Part shown: positions 34,497-43,322 of the stretch, piece by piece | Position numbering within the stretch: the stretch's first letter is position 1 | How the letters are laid out: the number at the start of each line of letters is the position of its first letter | From: Acetobacterium tundrae | GTDB lineage: Bacteria > Bacillota > Clostridia > Eubacteriales > Eubacteriaceae | Length of the DNA stretch: 64,000 nucleotides | Reading direction: 5' to 3' | Assembly: GCF_008086615.1 (NCBI RefSeq) | Contig: NZ_RXYB01000009.1 | Coordinates: 62,001 to 126,000, forward strand | Notes under the pieces: generated by a model | Database searches by the model: none | What the model saw: only the letters and a program-made list of their open reading frames with translations | What the model was told of the DNA's origin: nothing | Translations under genes and position numbers: made by a program

Positions 34497-35348
34497 ATGA
34501 TACAGGCAAATTATCATGTGCATTCTAATTATTGTGATGGAAAAAACACTTTAGAAGAAATGGTTAATGCCGGCATTGAAGCAGGTCTTAAAAGTATGGG
34601 ATTATCGAGCCATATGCCATTGCCATTTTTAAATGATTGGACGATGGAAGAGGCAAATCTCGAAAACTATTTTAAAGACGTAGCTAATCTCAAAAAAAAG
34701 TATGCCCTATCAATTGAACTCTATTGCGGAATGGAAATTGATTATTTCATCGATCGCAAAGATATTTCTGAACTTGCAAAAAAAGTATGGCCAAGACTTG
34801 ATTATACCATTATGTCCATTCACACGATCGGATCCACTTGCAGTGATGACGTTTCTTATATTGATGATTCTCAGGAGGATTTTGCCAAGGGAATCAGAAA
34901 ATACTATGATAATCGATCACAAAAATTTATTGAGGACTATTATAAAGCTATTGGCAATATGGTAAAAAAGTATCAGCCTGATATTTTAGGCCATATCGAT
35001 CTCATAAAAAAATACAATCAGGGCAATTTCTTTTTTAATGAGAAAGATACCTGGTATCAGGAGACGGTTAAACATTGCCTAGATGTCATTGTGATGACAA
35101 ATACCCGAATGGAGATTAATACCGGGGCTAATATGCGAGTACCTGGAGTTGGACGGTATCCTTCAGATTGGATGATACCAGAAATGTGTAAACGAAACAT
35201 TCCCATTACAATCGGCGGAGATACTCATTCAGTTGAAGGAATTATAAATGAATTTAATGAAGCGGAAGCGATATTATTAAGTTGTGGATATAAGGAATAT
35301 TGGATACTAAAAAAAGGCCGGTGGGAATCACAACCTTTAGGAGTGTGA
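34497..35348 (+). CDS. PHP-domain histidinol-phosphatase-like protein
   Basis: This metal-dependent PHP phosphoesterase has 283 residues. HVHSNYCDGK at 7-16 gives the first metal histidines. GMEIDYF near residue 80, IMSIHTI near 105 and GHIDLIKKY near 166 continue the site, with GGDTHSVEG near the C-terminus. The family includes HisK/HisJ, which dephosphorylates histidinol phosphate, but no other his gene is here. The start is ATG 34497 with GGAGGG at 34485-34490; the upstream extension has no ribosome site. Confidence 0.85.
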   Translation: MIQANYHVHSNYCDGKNTLEEMVNAGIEAGLKSMGLSSHMPLPFLNDWTMEEANLENYFKDVANLKKKYALSIELYCGMEIDYFIDRKDISELAKKVWPRLDYTIMSIHTIGSTCSDDVSYIDDSQEDFAKGIRKYYDNRSQKFIEDYYKAIGNMVKKYQPDILGHIDLIKKYNQGNFFFNEKDTWYQETVKHCLDVIVMTNTRMEINTGANMRVPGVGRYPSDWMIPEMCKRNIPITIGGDTHSVEGIINEFNEAEAILLSCGYKEYWILKKGRWESQPLGV

Positions 35349-35349
35349 A

Positions 35350-35919
35350 ATGGATAAGCTTGATCGCAACAAAATCCTATACATTCTCATCGTGCTTGTT
35401 TTTTTGTGCGTTTTTTGGGGATGGTACCACTTTAAAACTTCAAGCGGAGCGGAAATGAACGTATCAGGGGCTGAAAATTTAAATGAAGACAGCAGCGTTT
35501 CGGGAAATGCAAAGATTATGGTTCATATAGCCGGCGCGGTCAATAAGCCTGGTGTGGTAACATTAAATCAGGATGCTCGTTTAATCGAGGCGGTAGAGGC
35601 TGTTGGGGGATTGACCGGGTCGGCTGATGTCAGTACGTTAAATCTTGCACGAAAAGTAAAAGATGAAGAAAAAATTTATATTCCAACCATTGGTGAAGTG
35701 ACTGAAACCGCAGATGCCAAAGAAAATAAGAAAATAAATATCAATACTGCAACTATTGAAGAACTAAAAAGTCTTCCAGGAGTAGGCGATGTGATTGCTC
35801 AGGGAATCATTGATTATCGAGAAAAAAATGGCGGATTTAAAGAGTTGGAAGAAATAAAAAATGTGACTCGGATTGGTGATAAAGTTTATGAGGGTTTAGT
35901 TGAATCAATATCGATATGA
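35350..35919 (+). CDS. ComEA-like DNA-binding protein (SLBB plus helix-hairpin-helix)
   Basis: This 189-residue protein has an N-terminal membrane anchor at about 8-25 (ILYILIVLVFLCVFWGW) and a Ser/Asn-rich linker. A SLBB domain (VHIAGAVNKPGVVTL) follows at about 56-115, and a C-terminal helix-hairpin-helix pair (ININTATIEELKSLPGVGDVIA) at about 128-187. This is the layout of ComEA, the surface DNA receptor of transformation. No comEC or comEB is adjacent, and proteins of this layout also occur in non-competent bacteria. The ATG is 1 base after the preceding stop. Confidence 0.88.
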   Translation: MDKLDRNKILYILIVLVFLCVFWGWYHFKTSSGAEMNVSGAENLNEDSSVSGNAKIMVHIAGAVNKPGVVTLNQDARLIEAVEAVGGLTGSADVSTLNLARKVKDEEKIYIPTIGEVTETADAKENKKININTATIEELKSLPGVGDVIAQGIIDYREKNGGFKELEEIKNVTRIGDKVYEGLVESISI

Positions 35920-35984
35920 AAAAGGTTACATTAGATATTATTAATAAAATATTATCAGGTTGGACAAAAATATTTTATTAGTTG

Positions 35985-36012
35985 TTTACATTTATAGGAT
36001 ATGTGTTATACT
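35985..36012 (+). promoter_or_regulatory. Promoter of the ccpN-PDRP-ppdK operon with CcpN-like operator
   Basis: TTTACA (35985-35990) and TATACT (36007-36012) are spaced by 16 bases. The 11-mer TGTGTTATACT at 36002-36012 covers the -10 hexamer. It fits the CcpN site TRTGHYATAYW as I recall it from Bacillus subtilis work, suggesting that the first gene product represses its own operon. Confidence 0.65.
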
Positions 36013-36047
36013 TAATAAAATAAATATTAGTTTTAGAGGGGCCGAAT

Positions 36048-36686
36048 ATGGAGCTTTCAGCTAGAGAAAAGGAAATAATCGAAATTGTAAAAGAAAAACA
36101 ACCCGTGAAAAGCAGCGAAATTGCAGAAATGCTAAATATCAATCGAGCAACCATCCGACCTGATTTAAAAATTCTCACCATGTTGGGGATACTTGAAGCA
36201 AAACGTAAGGTTGGTTATTATTATACCGGCCGTTCATTATTACACATACTCGGAAGCTATATAAAAACCATTAGTGTGATGGATATTCAGACGGAACCAA
36301 CAGTTGTTGAGGAGACAACCTCAATATATGATGGAATCATAACGATGTTCACGAAAAATGCTGGAACTTTATATGTTGTAGATGGTAAGTACCTTTCTGG
36401 AATTGTATCGCGTAAGGATTTTATTAAAGCAATGATTGGGAGAGAAGAGGTAGAATCGCTGCCAATTCCTTTGATTATGACGCGGATGCCAAATATTATT
36501 TATCTTGAACCGACGGAGTCAGTTTATGATGCTGCCTACAAAACCATGCTTTATGAGGTGGAATCATTGCCGATTGTAAGCAAGGAACTTGATGAAAAAG
36601 GCAATCAACGATTAGTTCTAGTCGGTAAAGTATCGCGAACAAATATCACCCGGTATGTGGTGAATATGGGAGATAATACAGAGTGA
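36048..36686 (+). CDS. ccpN: CcpN-like repressor (HTH plus two CBS domains)
   Basis: This 212-residue regulator has a winged HTH at about 1-60 (SSEIAEMLNINRATIRPDL) and two CBS domains (about 78-135 and 142-207) that may sense nucleotides. In Bacillus, CcpN represses gluconeogenic genes and is encoded next to the yqfL/PDRP gene; the same order is seen here, with ppdK added. GAGGGG precedes the ATG. A match to the CcpN operator over its own promoter suggests autoregulation tied to energy state. Confidence 0.9.
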   Translation: MELSAREKEIIEIVKEKQPVKSSEIAEMLNINRATIRPDLKILTMLGILEAKRKVGYYYTGRSLLHILGSYIKTISVMDIQTEPTVVEETTSIYDGIITMFTKNAGTLYVVDGKYLSGIVSRKDFIKAMIGREEVESLPIPLIMTRMPNIIYLEPTESVYDAAYKTMLYEVESLPIVSKELDEKGNQRLVLVGKVSRTNITRYVVNMGDNTE

Positions 36687-36697
36687 TGGGTAGTTAG

Positions 36698-37501
36698 ATG
36701 AAAAACATTGTAATTTTCGTGGTTTCAGATACACTAAGCGAAATTGGTGAATTGCTGGTTAAAGCAGGTAAAAGCTGCTTTGAAAGTTCGATTCGAGAAG
36801 TACGATTTCATCCTTTTATTAATGACAAAAAAAGTATTGATTATTTATTGGCGTTAGCAAAAAAAGAAAACGGATTAGTCGTTTATACCTTTAATTCTCC
36901 GGAACTAAAAAGCTATATGGAAACTGAAGCCAGATGTTGGGGCATTCCGATTTATGATGTTCTGGGATCATTGGTGGAAACGCTAAGAGGCATTACCGGG
37001 GAAGAGCCAACACATAATTTTAAACCGACGCCGGAACTGGATGATCACTATTTTAAAAAGGTTGAGGCGATTGAGTTTGCGGTAAAATACGATGATGGAA
37101 AAAACACTTCACATCTAGATGAAGCCGACATTATTTTGATTGGGGTGTCACGTACATCCAAAACGCCGATTAGTATTTATTTGGCAAACAATAATTTTAA
37201 GGTTGCAAATATTCCTTTGATGCCTGAAGTTGAACCACCGAAGGAATTATTTGAAATATCAAATAAGAAAATATTTGGACTCATATTGGATCCAAAGCAC
37301 CTTGTGGACATTCGTACCGAACGTTTAAAGGCAATGGGCCTCACCGGGACATCAAATTATGGAAGCAATGAAAGAGTCATGATGGAGTTAGAAAAAGCAC
37401 AACAGCTTTTTGATAAATTAGGATGTATGGTCATTGACGTTACATCAAAAGCAATTGAAGAAATTGCAGCGATTATACTTGCAAATATAATGAGGAGGTA
37501 G
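36698..37501 (+). CDS. PPDK regulatory protein (kinase/pyrophosphorylase, DUF299)
   Basis: This bifunctional regulator has 267 residues. The family phosphorylates the active-site threonine of PPDK with ADP to switch it off, and restores it by phosphorolysis. The P-loop-like GVSRTSKTPIS lies near residue 148, and the C-terminal MGLTGTSNYGSNERV near 215 is conserved. It lies between ccpN and ppdK, 5 bases before its substrate's gene, so the regulatory pair is coupled. PEP synthase regulators are homologous; the adjacent PPDK decides the target. Confidence 0.93.
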   Translation: MKNIVIFVVSDTLSEIGELLVKAGKSCFESSIREVRFHPFINDKKSIDYLLALAKKENGLVVYTFNSPELKSYMETEARCWGIPIYDVLGSLVETLRGITGEEPTHNFKPTPELDDHYFKKVEAIEFAVKYDDGKNTSHLDEADIILIGVSRTSKTPISIYLANNNFKVANIPLMPEVEPPKELFEISNKKIFGLILDPKHLVDIRTERLKAMGLTGTSNYGSNERVMMELEKAQQLFDKLGCMVIDVTSKAIEEIAAIILANIMRR

Positions 37502-37506
37502 ACAAA

Positions 37507-40143
37507 ATGTCAAAAAAATGGGTTTATTTGTTTGAAGAAGGCAATGCAAACATGAAAGAGTTACTGGGGGGGAAAGGTGCGGGTTTAGCCGAGATGACCA
37601 ATATCGGGCTGCCGGTTCCGCAGGGCTTTACAGTAACGACGGAAGCATGTACTGAGTATTACAACCAAAATAAGAAACTTTCCGATGAAATCATCGATCA
37701 GATTAATAATAACCTGGTAATTTTAGAATCAAAATGCGAGAAAAAATTTGGTAATGCAGAGAATCCATTATTGGTATCTGTTCGTTCTGGTGCAAAATTC
37801 TCCATGCCGGGGATGATGGATACCATTCTCAACCTTGGTCTTAATGATGAAACGGTTGCAGGAATTGCAAAGTCAACGAACAATGAACGTTTTGCTTTTG
37901 ATAGCTATCGTCGTTTTATACAAATGTTTGGTGATGTTGTTCAGGAAATCAGCAAAGATAAATTTGATAAAATTTTAGATGATGCTAAAGAAAAAAATGG
38001 CTATAAAGACGATACTGAGTTAACCGCAGCGGATTTAAAAGCGGTTGTTGTTGCCTATAAAAAAATTGTCAAAGAAGAAACGGGAAAAGATTTTCCGTTA
38101 GATCCAAAAGAACAGTTGCTGATGGCGATTGAAGCAGTTTTTAGATCCTGGAATAATAATCGCGCCATCAGTTATCGAAATATGAATGATATACCTCATG
38201 ACATTGGAACTGCTGTCAACGTTCAATCTATGGTTTATGGAAACATGGGCGATGATTGCGGGACCGGTGTGGCATTTACCAGAAATCCAGCAACCGGACA
38301 AAAGAAACTGTTTGGTGAGTTTTTAATTAATGCTCAAGGAGAAGATGTTGTTGCCGGAATCCGCACACCAAAAAATATTGATGACCTTAAGGACATCATG
38401 CCAGCGGTTTATAAGCAATTCCATGAAACAGCTGAATTGTTGGAAAATCATTACAAGGATATGCAGGATATCGAGTTTACGATTGAAAAGAATAAACTTT
38501 ATATGCTTCAAACACGAACCGGTAAAAGAACGGCTGCAGCGGCTCTTTGTGCGGCTGTTGATATGGTTGAAGAGGGCCTTATCACTAAAGAAGAAGCTAT
38601 TTTACGTTTAGATCCGTTATCATTGGATCAATTGCTGCATCCAACCTTTGAAGAAGCCGCTTTAAAAGCAGCAGCACTTTTAGGAACCGGTCTTCCGGCA
38701 TCGCCAGGGGCTGCCATGGGTAAAATTTATTTTACCGCCGAAGCTGTTTGTGCCGCTGCTGCTAATGGCGAAGAAACGCTATTAGTAAGAAAAGAAACTT
38801 CACCGGAAGACATAGAAGGCATGAATGCCGCAAACGGTATTTTAACCGCCCGTGGCGGAATGACTTCGCACGCTGCTGTTGTAGCCAGAGGCATGGGAAA
38901 ATGTTGCGTGGCCGGATGTGAAGCGATTAAAGTGGATGAAGCGGCAAAACGATTTAGTGTAGGCGGACAAATCTTTAATGAAGGTGACTATATTTCTTTA
39001 AACGGCAGTACCGGAAAAGTATATAAGGGAAGTATTAAAACTGTGACCCCAGAACTTTCAGGACATTTTGGAAAAATCATGGAATGGGCAGATGAATTCA
39101 GAACGCTTGGTGTTCGGACAAATGCTGATACACCTCGTGATGCTTCAGTTGCAGTTCGCTTTGGGGCTGAGGGCGTCGGTCTTTGCCGTACTGAGCACAT
39201 GTTTTTTGATGAAGCCCGTCTTCCAAGTGTGCGACGTATGATTCTTTCAGATACGAAAGAATTAAGAGAAAAAGCACTCGCTGAAATTCTGCCGATGCAA
39301 AAAGAAGATTTTATCGGCATTTATAAAGCACTCGAAGGCCGTCCGGTTACCGTCCGTTTATTAGATCCACCACTGCATGAGTTCCTTCCAACTGAGGACA
39401 AAGATATTGAAGCCTTGGCCCAAGATATGGGGCTCAATAAAGTAGATATGTTAACCGTCATTAATGGATTGGAAGAATTTAATCCGATGCTTGGTCATCG
39501 GGGGTGTCGTTTAGCGATCACTTATCCGGAAATTGCTGAGATGCAAACAAGAGCAATTATGGAAGCAGCTATTGAAGTTAAAGAAGCATGCGGATTTAAT
39601 ATCGTTCCCGAAATCATGATTCCGCTGGTTGGAATCAATGAAGAGTTGACCTATTTGGATAAAGTTGTTCGAAATACTGCAGAAATTGTCAAAGCAGAGA
39701 AAAAATCAGATATTAAGTATCTGATTGGAACGATGATGGAAATTCCCAGAGCAACCCTTATCGCTGATAAGATTGCCGAAACTGCAGAATTCTTCTCGTT
39801 CGGGACCAATGATCTTACCCAGATGACTTATGGTTTCTCACGCGATGATGCCGGAAAATTCATTACCGATTATAAAGATAAAGGTATTTTACCAAATGAT
39901 CCATTCCAAAGCATTGATGTTGAAGGCGTTGGAAAATTGGTGGAAATGGGCGTCACTTTAGGTCGTAAAACAAAACCTGATCTAAAAATCGGGGTTTGCG
40001 GAGAACATGGAGGAGATCCTAAATCGATCTATTTCTTCCATAAAGCGGGACTAAGTTATGTATCTTGTTCACCATTCCGAGTGCCAATTGCCCGTTTAGC
40101 GGCAGCTCAGGCAGCGCTTGATCATCGCGAAAATGATAAATAA
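37507..40143 (+). CDS. ppdK: Pyruvate, phosphate dikinase
   Basis: PPDK interconverts pyruvate, ATP and phosphate with PEP, AMP and pyrophosphate. It has 878 residues. The phospho-carrier His455 and regulatory Thr453 lie in GGMTSHAAVVARG, and Cys831 in GVCGEHGGDP; His455 and Cys831 match the numbering I recall for the Clostridium symbiosum enzyme. Domains in order are ATP-grasp N-terminal, swivelling His domain, and PEP/pyruvate TIM barrel. The Thr is the target of the PDRP encoded upstream. One replacement is notable: RLLDPPLHEFLP is intact, so the enzyme should be active. Confidence 0.97.
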   Translation: MSKKWVYLFEEGNANMKELLGGKGAGLAEMTNIGLPVPQGFTVTTEACTEYYNQNKKLSDEIIDQINNNLVILESKCEKKFGNAENPLLVSVRSGAKFSMPGMMDTILNLGLNDETVAGIAKSTNNERFAFDSYRRFIQMFGDVVQEISKDKFDKILDDAKEKNGYKDDTELTAADLKAVVVAYKKIVKEETGKDFPLDPKEQLLMAIEAVFRSWNNNRAISYRNMNDIPHDIGTAVNVQSMVYGNMGDDCGTGVAFTRNPATGQKKLFGEFLINAQGEDVVAGIRTPKNIDDLKDIMPAVYKQFHETAELLENHYKDMQDIEFTIEKNKLYMLQTRTGKRTAAAALCAAVDMVEEGLITKEEAILRLDPLSLDQLLHPTFEEAALKAAALLGTGLPASPGAAMGKIYFTAEAVCAAAANGEETLLVRKETSPEDIEGMNAANGILTARGGMTSHAAVVARGMGKCCVAGCEAIKVDEAAKRFSVGGQIFNEGDYISLNGSTGKVYKGSIKTVTPELSGHFGKIMEWADEFRTLGVRTNADTPRDASVAVRFGAEGVGLCRTEHMFFDEARLPSVRRMILSDTKELREKALAEILPMQKEDFIGIYKALEGRPVTVRLLDPPLHEFLPTEDKDIEALAQDMGLNKVDMLTVINGLEEFNPMLGHRGCRLAITYPEIAEMQTRAIMEAAIEVKEACGFNIVPEIMIPLVGINEELTYLDKVVRNTAEIVKAEKKSDIKYLIGTMMEIPRATLIADKIAETAEFFSFGTNDLTQMTYGFSRDDAGKFITDYKDKGILPNDPFQSIDVEGVGKLVEMGVTLGRKTKPDLKIGVCGEHGGDPKSIYFFHKAGLSYVSCSPFRVPIARLAAAQAALDHRENDK

Positions 40144-40167
40144 TAAATAACTTCCAGAATTAAAAAG

Positions 40168-40209
40168 ACGCCTGATTAATGTTGAATTCAACATCAATCA
40201 GGCGTTTTA
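40168..40209. terminator. Near-perfect palindromic terminator after ppdK
   Basis: ACGCCTGATT (40168-40177) pairs with AATCAGGCGT (40196-40205), with ATGTTGA/TCAACAT pairing inside and one mismatch. It runs into TTTT. It also separates the convergent 85-residue gene. Confidence 0.85.
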
Positions 40210-40231
40210 AAATACGAAATAAACGACTAAA

Positions 40232-40489
40232 CTATTTGCATTTTTGAGGGGAGGTATGTCTTTCTGTAAATCCTTCCATATCATCGAGAGGATTATAGAC
40301 CTTCAATGACATATTATCAAGATCAAAATCAAATTGATAAGTACTATCTTTTTTTAAATCTTCTAATACTTCAACAATCACGTTGCCATCATTAATGTCC
40401 TTCATTGGAATGATAGCGATTCCCTTATCATCGAAACTGGCGGCTTTTACTTTTTCTTGAATTAATTCAATAACTTTCTTCTTTTCCAT
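40232..40489 (-). CDS. Hypothetical 85-residue protein
   Basis: A small mixed-charge cytosolic protein: helix MEKKKVIELIQEKVKAASF, then beta-like stretches GIAIIPMKDI and NVIVEVLEDL, and a polar tail ending HTSPQKCK. I do not recognise it. It is supported as a gene by AAGAGGTG before the ATG and by a good promoter (40531-40559) at a normal distance upstream. It is monocistronic. Confidence 0.7.
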   Translation of the reverse strand: MEKKKVIELIQEKVKAASFDDKGIAIIPMKDINDGNVIVEVLEDLKKDSTYQFDFDLDNMSLKVYNPLDDMEGFTERHTSPQKCK

Positions 40490-40827
40490 AAAAACACCTC
40501 TTTCTTAACAGTATTTAGTAATTTAGATTCATTATACTCTTCAAAAAGGATCTTGTCCACAAGTATAATGTGGCAGCAGTCCTGATATCTCATTTTTATA
40601 ATCGCGAATAAAATTTTCTTATGTGAACTTTCTTCAATATCATAATCAGTGTGAAAATTTTAAACTCTATCACACAAATTAGAATTATACAACAGATAAA
40701 AGTATATATAGGTGTAAACGATAAATAAGTATGGAAAACCAAAAAACTAGCTATTGGATATGATGAATGGATCTGATATATAATAAAGCCATAAAAAGAT
40801 TGTTAAATAAACAACAAGGAGAAAAAA
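40490..40827. promoter_or_regulatory. Divergent promoter region before the acyl-CoA reduction cluster
   Basis: This 338-base AT-rich gap has no gene. It holds the minus-strand promoter of the 85-residue gene. On the plus strand there is a weaker candidate, TTGGAT (40754-40759) with TATAAT (40779-40784) at 19-base spacing, for the acyl-CoA dehydrogenase. A short dyad CCACA...TGTGG occurs near 40558. No other clear operator was seen. Confidence 0.5.
40531..40559 (-). promoter_or_regulatory. Promoter of the 85-residue gene
   Basis: On the minus strand TGGACA (40554-40559) and TATAAT (40531-40536) are spaced by 17 bases, about 40 bases before the ATG. Confidence 0.65.
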
Positions 40828-42000
40828 ATGGCAAAATTAAATGAACAAGAGTTTCAAGCATATCTGAAACAGGTTAGAGCATTGGCAGAAGGTCCGTTTG
40901 AAGAAATTCAGAAAGAGGTTGAAGTTACGAATAAGTTCCCACAGGAATTCTTCGACTTATCAATCAAAAATAATTTATATCGATTCAGTTTACCTGAACA
41001 ATATGGTGGTTGGGGAATGGATGAATTGCAAATCCTTCAAGTACAGGAAGAATTCAGTCGTGGTCCTGGGGGAATGCGTATGCATCTTCACTATGCAGCA
41101 GATATGAACTGGCGGATTCTTGACGATTTTGGAAATAAAGAATTAAAAGACGAGTACATGAGTCAATTTGCAGATAAATCAGTATTTACATGTTTTGCAT
41201 TAACAGAAGAAACTGGTGGAACCGGAGCAGATTTACATACAATGGCAGTCAAAGATGGAGATGACTATATCTTAAACGGGGAAAAATTCCTGATCTCTCA
41301 TACAGACTGTTGTGAGTTCGCTTATGTTTTTGCAGTTACTGATCCGAATGCTGACAAAGATAAAAGACTATCTGGTTTCTTTGTTCCTGTTAATACACCA
41401 GGTTATGAAATTGTGCCAATGCCTCATATGATGGGTTGTCGTGGAGCTGGGCATGCTGGTTTGAAATTCACAAATATGAGACTTAATAAAAAATATCTCT
41501 TAGGTAAAGAAGGCGACGGCTTAAAAATTGCAATGCATTCCTTGTCAGTATCGCGAGCACATATTGGAATAAGTAACCTTGGAATGGCACAAAGAATGTT
41601 GGAAATGACGATTGCAAGAGCAAAAGACCGCGTAACTTTTGGAAAACCATTAGTAGCAAGACAAGCCATTCAACAAAGTATTGCCGATATGGGAACTGAA
41701 ATTCACGCATGTCGATTAATGGTTTATGATTTTGCAAAAGACTTTGAAGCTGGTAAAGATATTGAAATGAAAGCAGCTATGTGTAAACTTCACAGCATCA
41801 ACACCGTTAAACTGGTTTCAGACTATATGCTTGAAATCTTTGGTGGTATCGGATACTTTGAAGATTGTGTATACGGCCCTGTTGAACGGTTATATCGAGA
41901 TTGTCGAGCAATGTGGTTAGAAGAAGGACCAAGAACGGTTCAACGTTTAACAGCATCCAGAAAACTAATTGCAAACGGCGGCGTCATTGAGATTAGCTAA
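40828..42000 (+). CDS. Divergent acyl-CoA dehydrogenase-family protein
   Basis: This 390-residue flavoprotein has the three-domain acyl-CoA dehydrogenase fold. The FAD/substrate loop is FALTEETGGTGAD instead of the usual LTEPxAGSD. The catalytic-base region is LEEGPRTVQR, with Glu366 aligning to the canonical Glu but Pro replacing the following Thr or Ala. VTFGKPLVARQAIQQSIADM and EIFGGIGY are conserved. It may reduce or oxidise an unusual acyl-CoA. A strong hairpin (42022-42053) separates it from the next gene, so it may be expressed at a different level. AAGGAG precedes the ATG. Confidence 0.88.
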   Translation: MAKLNEQEFQAYLKQVRALAEGPFEEIQKEVEVTNKFPQEFFDLSIKNNLYRFSLPEQYGGWGMDELQILQVQEEFSRGPGGMRMHLHYAADMNWRILDDFGNKELKDEYMSQFADKSVFTCFALTEETGGTGADLHTMAVKDGDDYILNGEKFLISHTDCCEFAYVFAVTDPNADKDKRLSGFFVPVNTPGYEIVPMPHMMGCRGAGHAGLKFTNMRLNKKYLLGKEGDGLKIAMHSLSVSRAHIGISNLGMAQRMLEMTIARAKDRVTFGKPLVARQAIQQSIADMGTEIHACRLMVYDFAKDFEAGKDIEMKAAMCKLHSINTVKLVSDYMLEIFGGIGYFEDCVYGPVERLYRDCRAMWLEEGPRTVQRLTASRKLIANGGVIEIS

Positions 42001-42021
42001 GAAATTACAATGACTCATAGA

Positions 42022-42056
42022 GATAGCCTTTCGAATAGTTTCGAAGGGCTATCTTT
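42022..42056 (+). terminator. Strong hairpin inside the acyl-CoA cluster
   Basis: GATAGCCTTTCGAA (42022-42035) pairs with TTCGAAGGGCTATC (42040-42053), 14 pairs including one G-T, loop TAGT, then only TTT. Partial termination or an mRNA end-protector between the first dehydrogenase and the CoA-transferase gene is likely. Confidence 0.6.
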
Positions 42057-42082
42057 ACAAACAGAGAAAAAAGGAGAAAAAT

Positions 42083-43306
42083 ATGGAACCTTTAAAAGGT
42101 GTAAAAGTTGTTGACTTAACAACATATTTAGCGGCTCCTACCACCGTTCGGGTGATGGGGGAATGGGGTGCCGATTTAATTAAGGTGGAAGCCCCAAAAG
42201 GCGATCCTGCTAGAGAACAAGGTGCGGTTTTTAACATGCCTTTTACTGATGATGAGAACCTGGCGTTTGATGTTGCAAATATGGACAAACGATTTATTAC
42301 CATCAACTTGAAAACCGAACGTGGAATGGAAGTTATGCATAAGCTGTTATTGGAAGCAGATGTATTTGTAACCAATACAAGAACCAAAGGCTTAGTCAAA
42401 CTGGGGTTGGATTATGAAACTCTTAAAGAAAAATTTCCACGACTTATTTTTGCCCAGGTTACCGGATATGGCGAAAAAGGCCCGGACAAAGATAAACCGG
42501 GCTTTGATGCAACCTGTTACATGGCAAGAGGCGGTGTTTTAGGTACAACTGTAGATAAAGGAGGATCTCCCATGAATCCACCGAATGGGTTTGGTGATTT
42601 TCAGGTTTCCATCGCTCTTTTAGCTGGAATTTGCGGGGCTCTTTACAATCGGGAAAAAACAGGAAATGGGGAAAAGGTAACAGTTTGTCTTCAACATGCG
42701 GCATCATTTATGCTCAGTGTCGCGATGATTTCAGCTCAGTACGGCAACCAATATCCAAAGAGCCGCAGGGAAGTGGTCAACCCATTTAATAATTGCTATC
42801 GAACCAGGGACGAAAAATGGGTAATCATGTGCTGCCCAGAATATGATCGGGATTACAATAAGATCATGGCTTTATTAAAACTTGATGATATGGTGGATCA
42901 TTCTAAATACAACAATTGTGCAAAGCTAAATGCAAAGAGGCTGAACAGTGAAGTCATTGACAGACTTGATGGCGCGATTGCTCAAATTAATCGTGTGGAG
43001 TTGGTAAAAATGCTTTCAGAAAATGAACTTCCCTGTGAAGCTGCCAATGAGCCGTTGGATGTCTATGAAGATGAACAGGTTTGGGCAAATAATATTTTAG
43101 CTAAAGTCGATTATCCTTCTGGGAAGCGAATGGTTCCTACCAATCCGATTATTTTCGAATCGATGCCGGAACCACGACTGGAAACCTGTAAGTCCCAGGG
43201 AGCTCACACCCAGGAAATAATGAAAGAACTTGGCTACAATGATGCCCAGATTAATGAATCCATCGATCAGGGAGCAGTAACCGGATTAAAACTTCTAAAA
43301 AAATAA
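42083..43306 (+). CDS. Family III CoA-transferase (CaiB/BaiF type)
   Basis: This 407-residue enzyme moves CoA between carboxylates through an aspartyl intermediate. Asp172 in NGFGDFQVS aligns with the catalytic Asp of the family. The N-terminus, LKGVKVVDLTTYLAAPTT, and GEWGADLIKVEAP are typical. In carnitine and bile-acid pathways such enzymes recycle CoA from product to new substrate. The setting with a CoA ligase and acyl-CoA dehydrogenases suggests the same here. It differs from CarA of the A. woodii caffeate pathway, which I recall as another CoA-transferase family. Confidence 0.93.
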   Translation: MEPLKGVKVVDLTTYLAAPTTVRVMGEWGADLIKVEAPKGDPAREQGAVFNMPFTDDENLAFDVANMDKRFITINLKTERGMEVMHKLLLEADVFVTNTRTKGLVKLGLDYETLKEKFPRLIFAQVTGYGEKGPDKDKPGFDATCYMARGGVLGTTVDKGGSPMNPPNGFGDFQVSIALLAGICGALYNREKTGNGEKVTVCLQHAASFMLSVAMISAQYGNQYPKSRREVVNPFNNCYRTRDEKWVIMCCPEYDRDYNKIMALLKLDDMVDHSKYNNCAKLNAKRLNSEVIDRLDGAIAQINRVELVKMLSENELPCEAANEPLDVYEDEQVWANNILAKVDYPSGKRMVPTNPIIFESMPEPRLETCKSQGAHTQEIMKELGYNDAQINESIDQGAVTGLKLLKK

Positions 43307-43322
43307 AGGAGGGTTGAAATAG

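Noticed and set aside
34497-35348. Firm assignment as histidinol phosphatase HisK
   Set aside because: The PHP motifs fit but no other histidine gene is near, and related PHP phosphatases act on other substrates.
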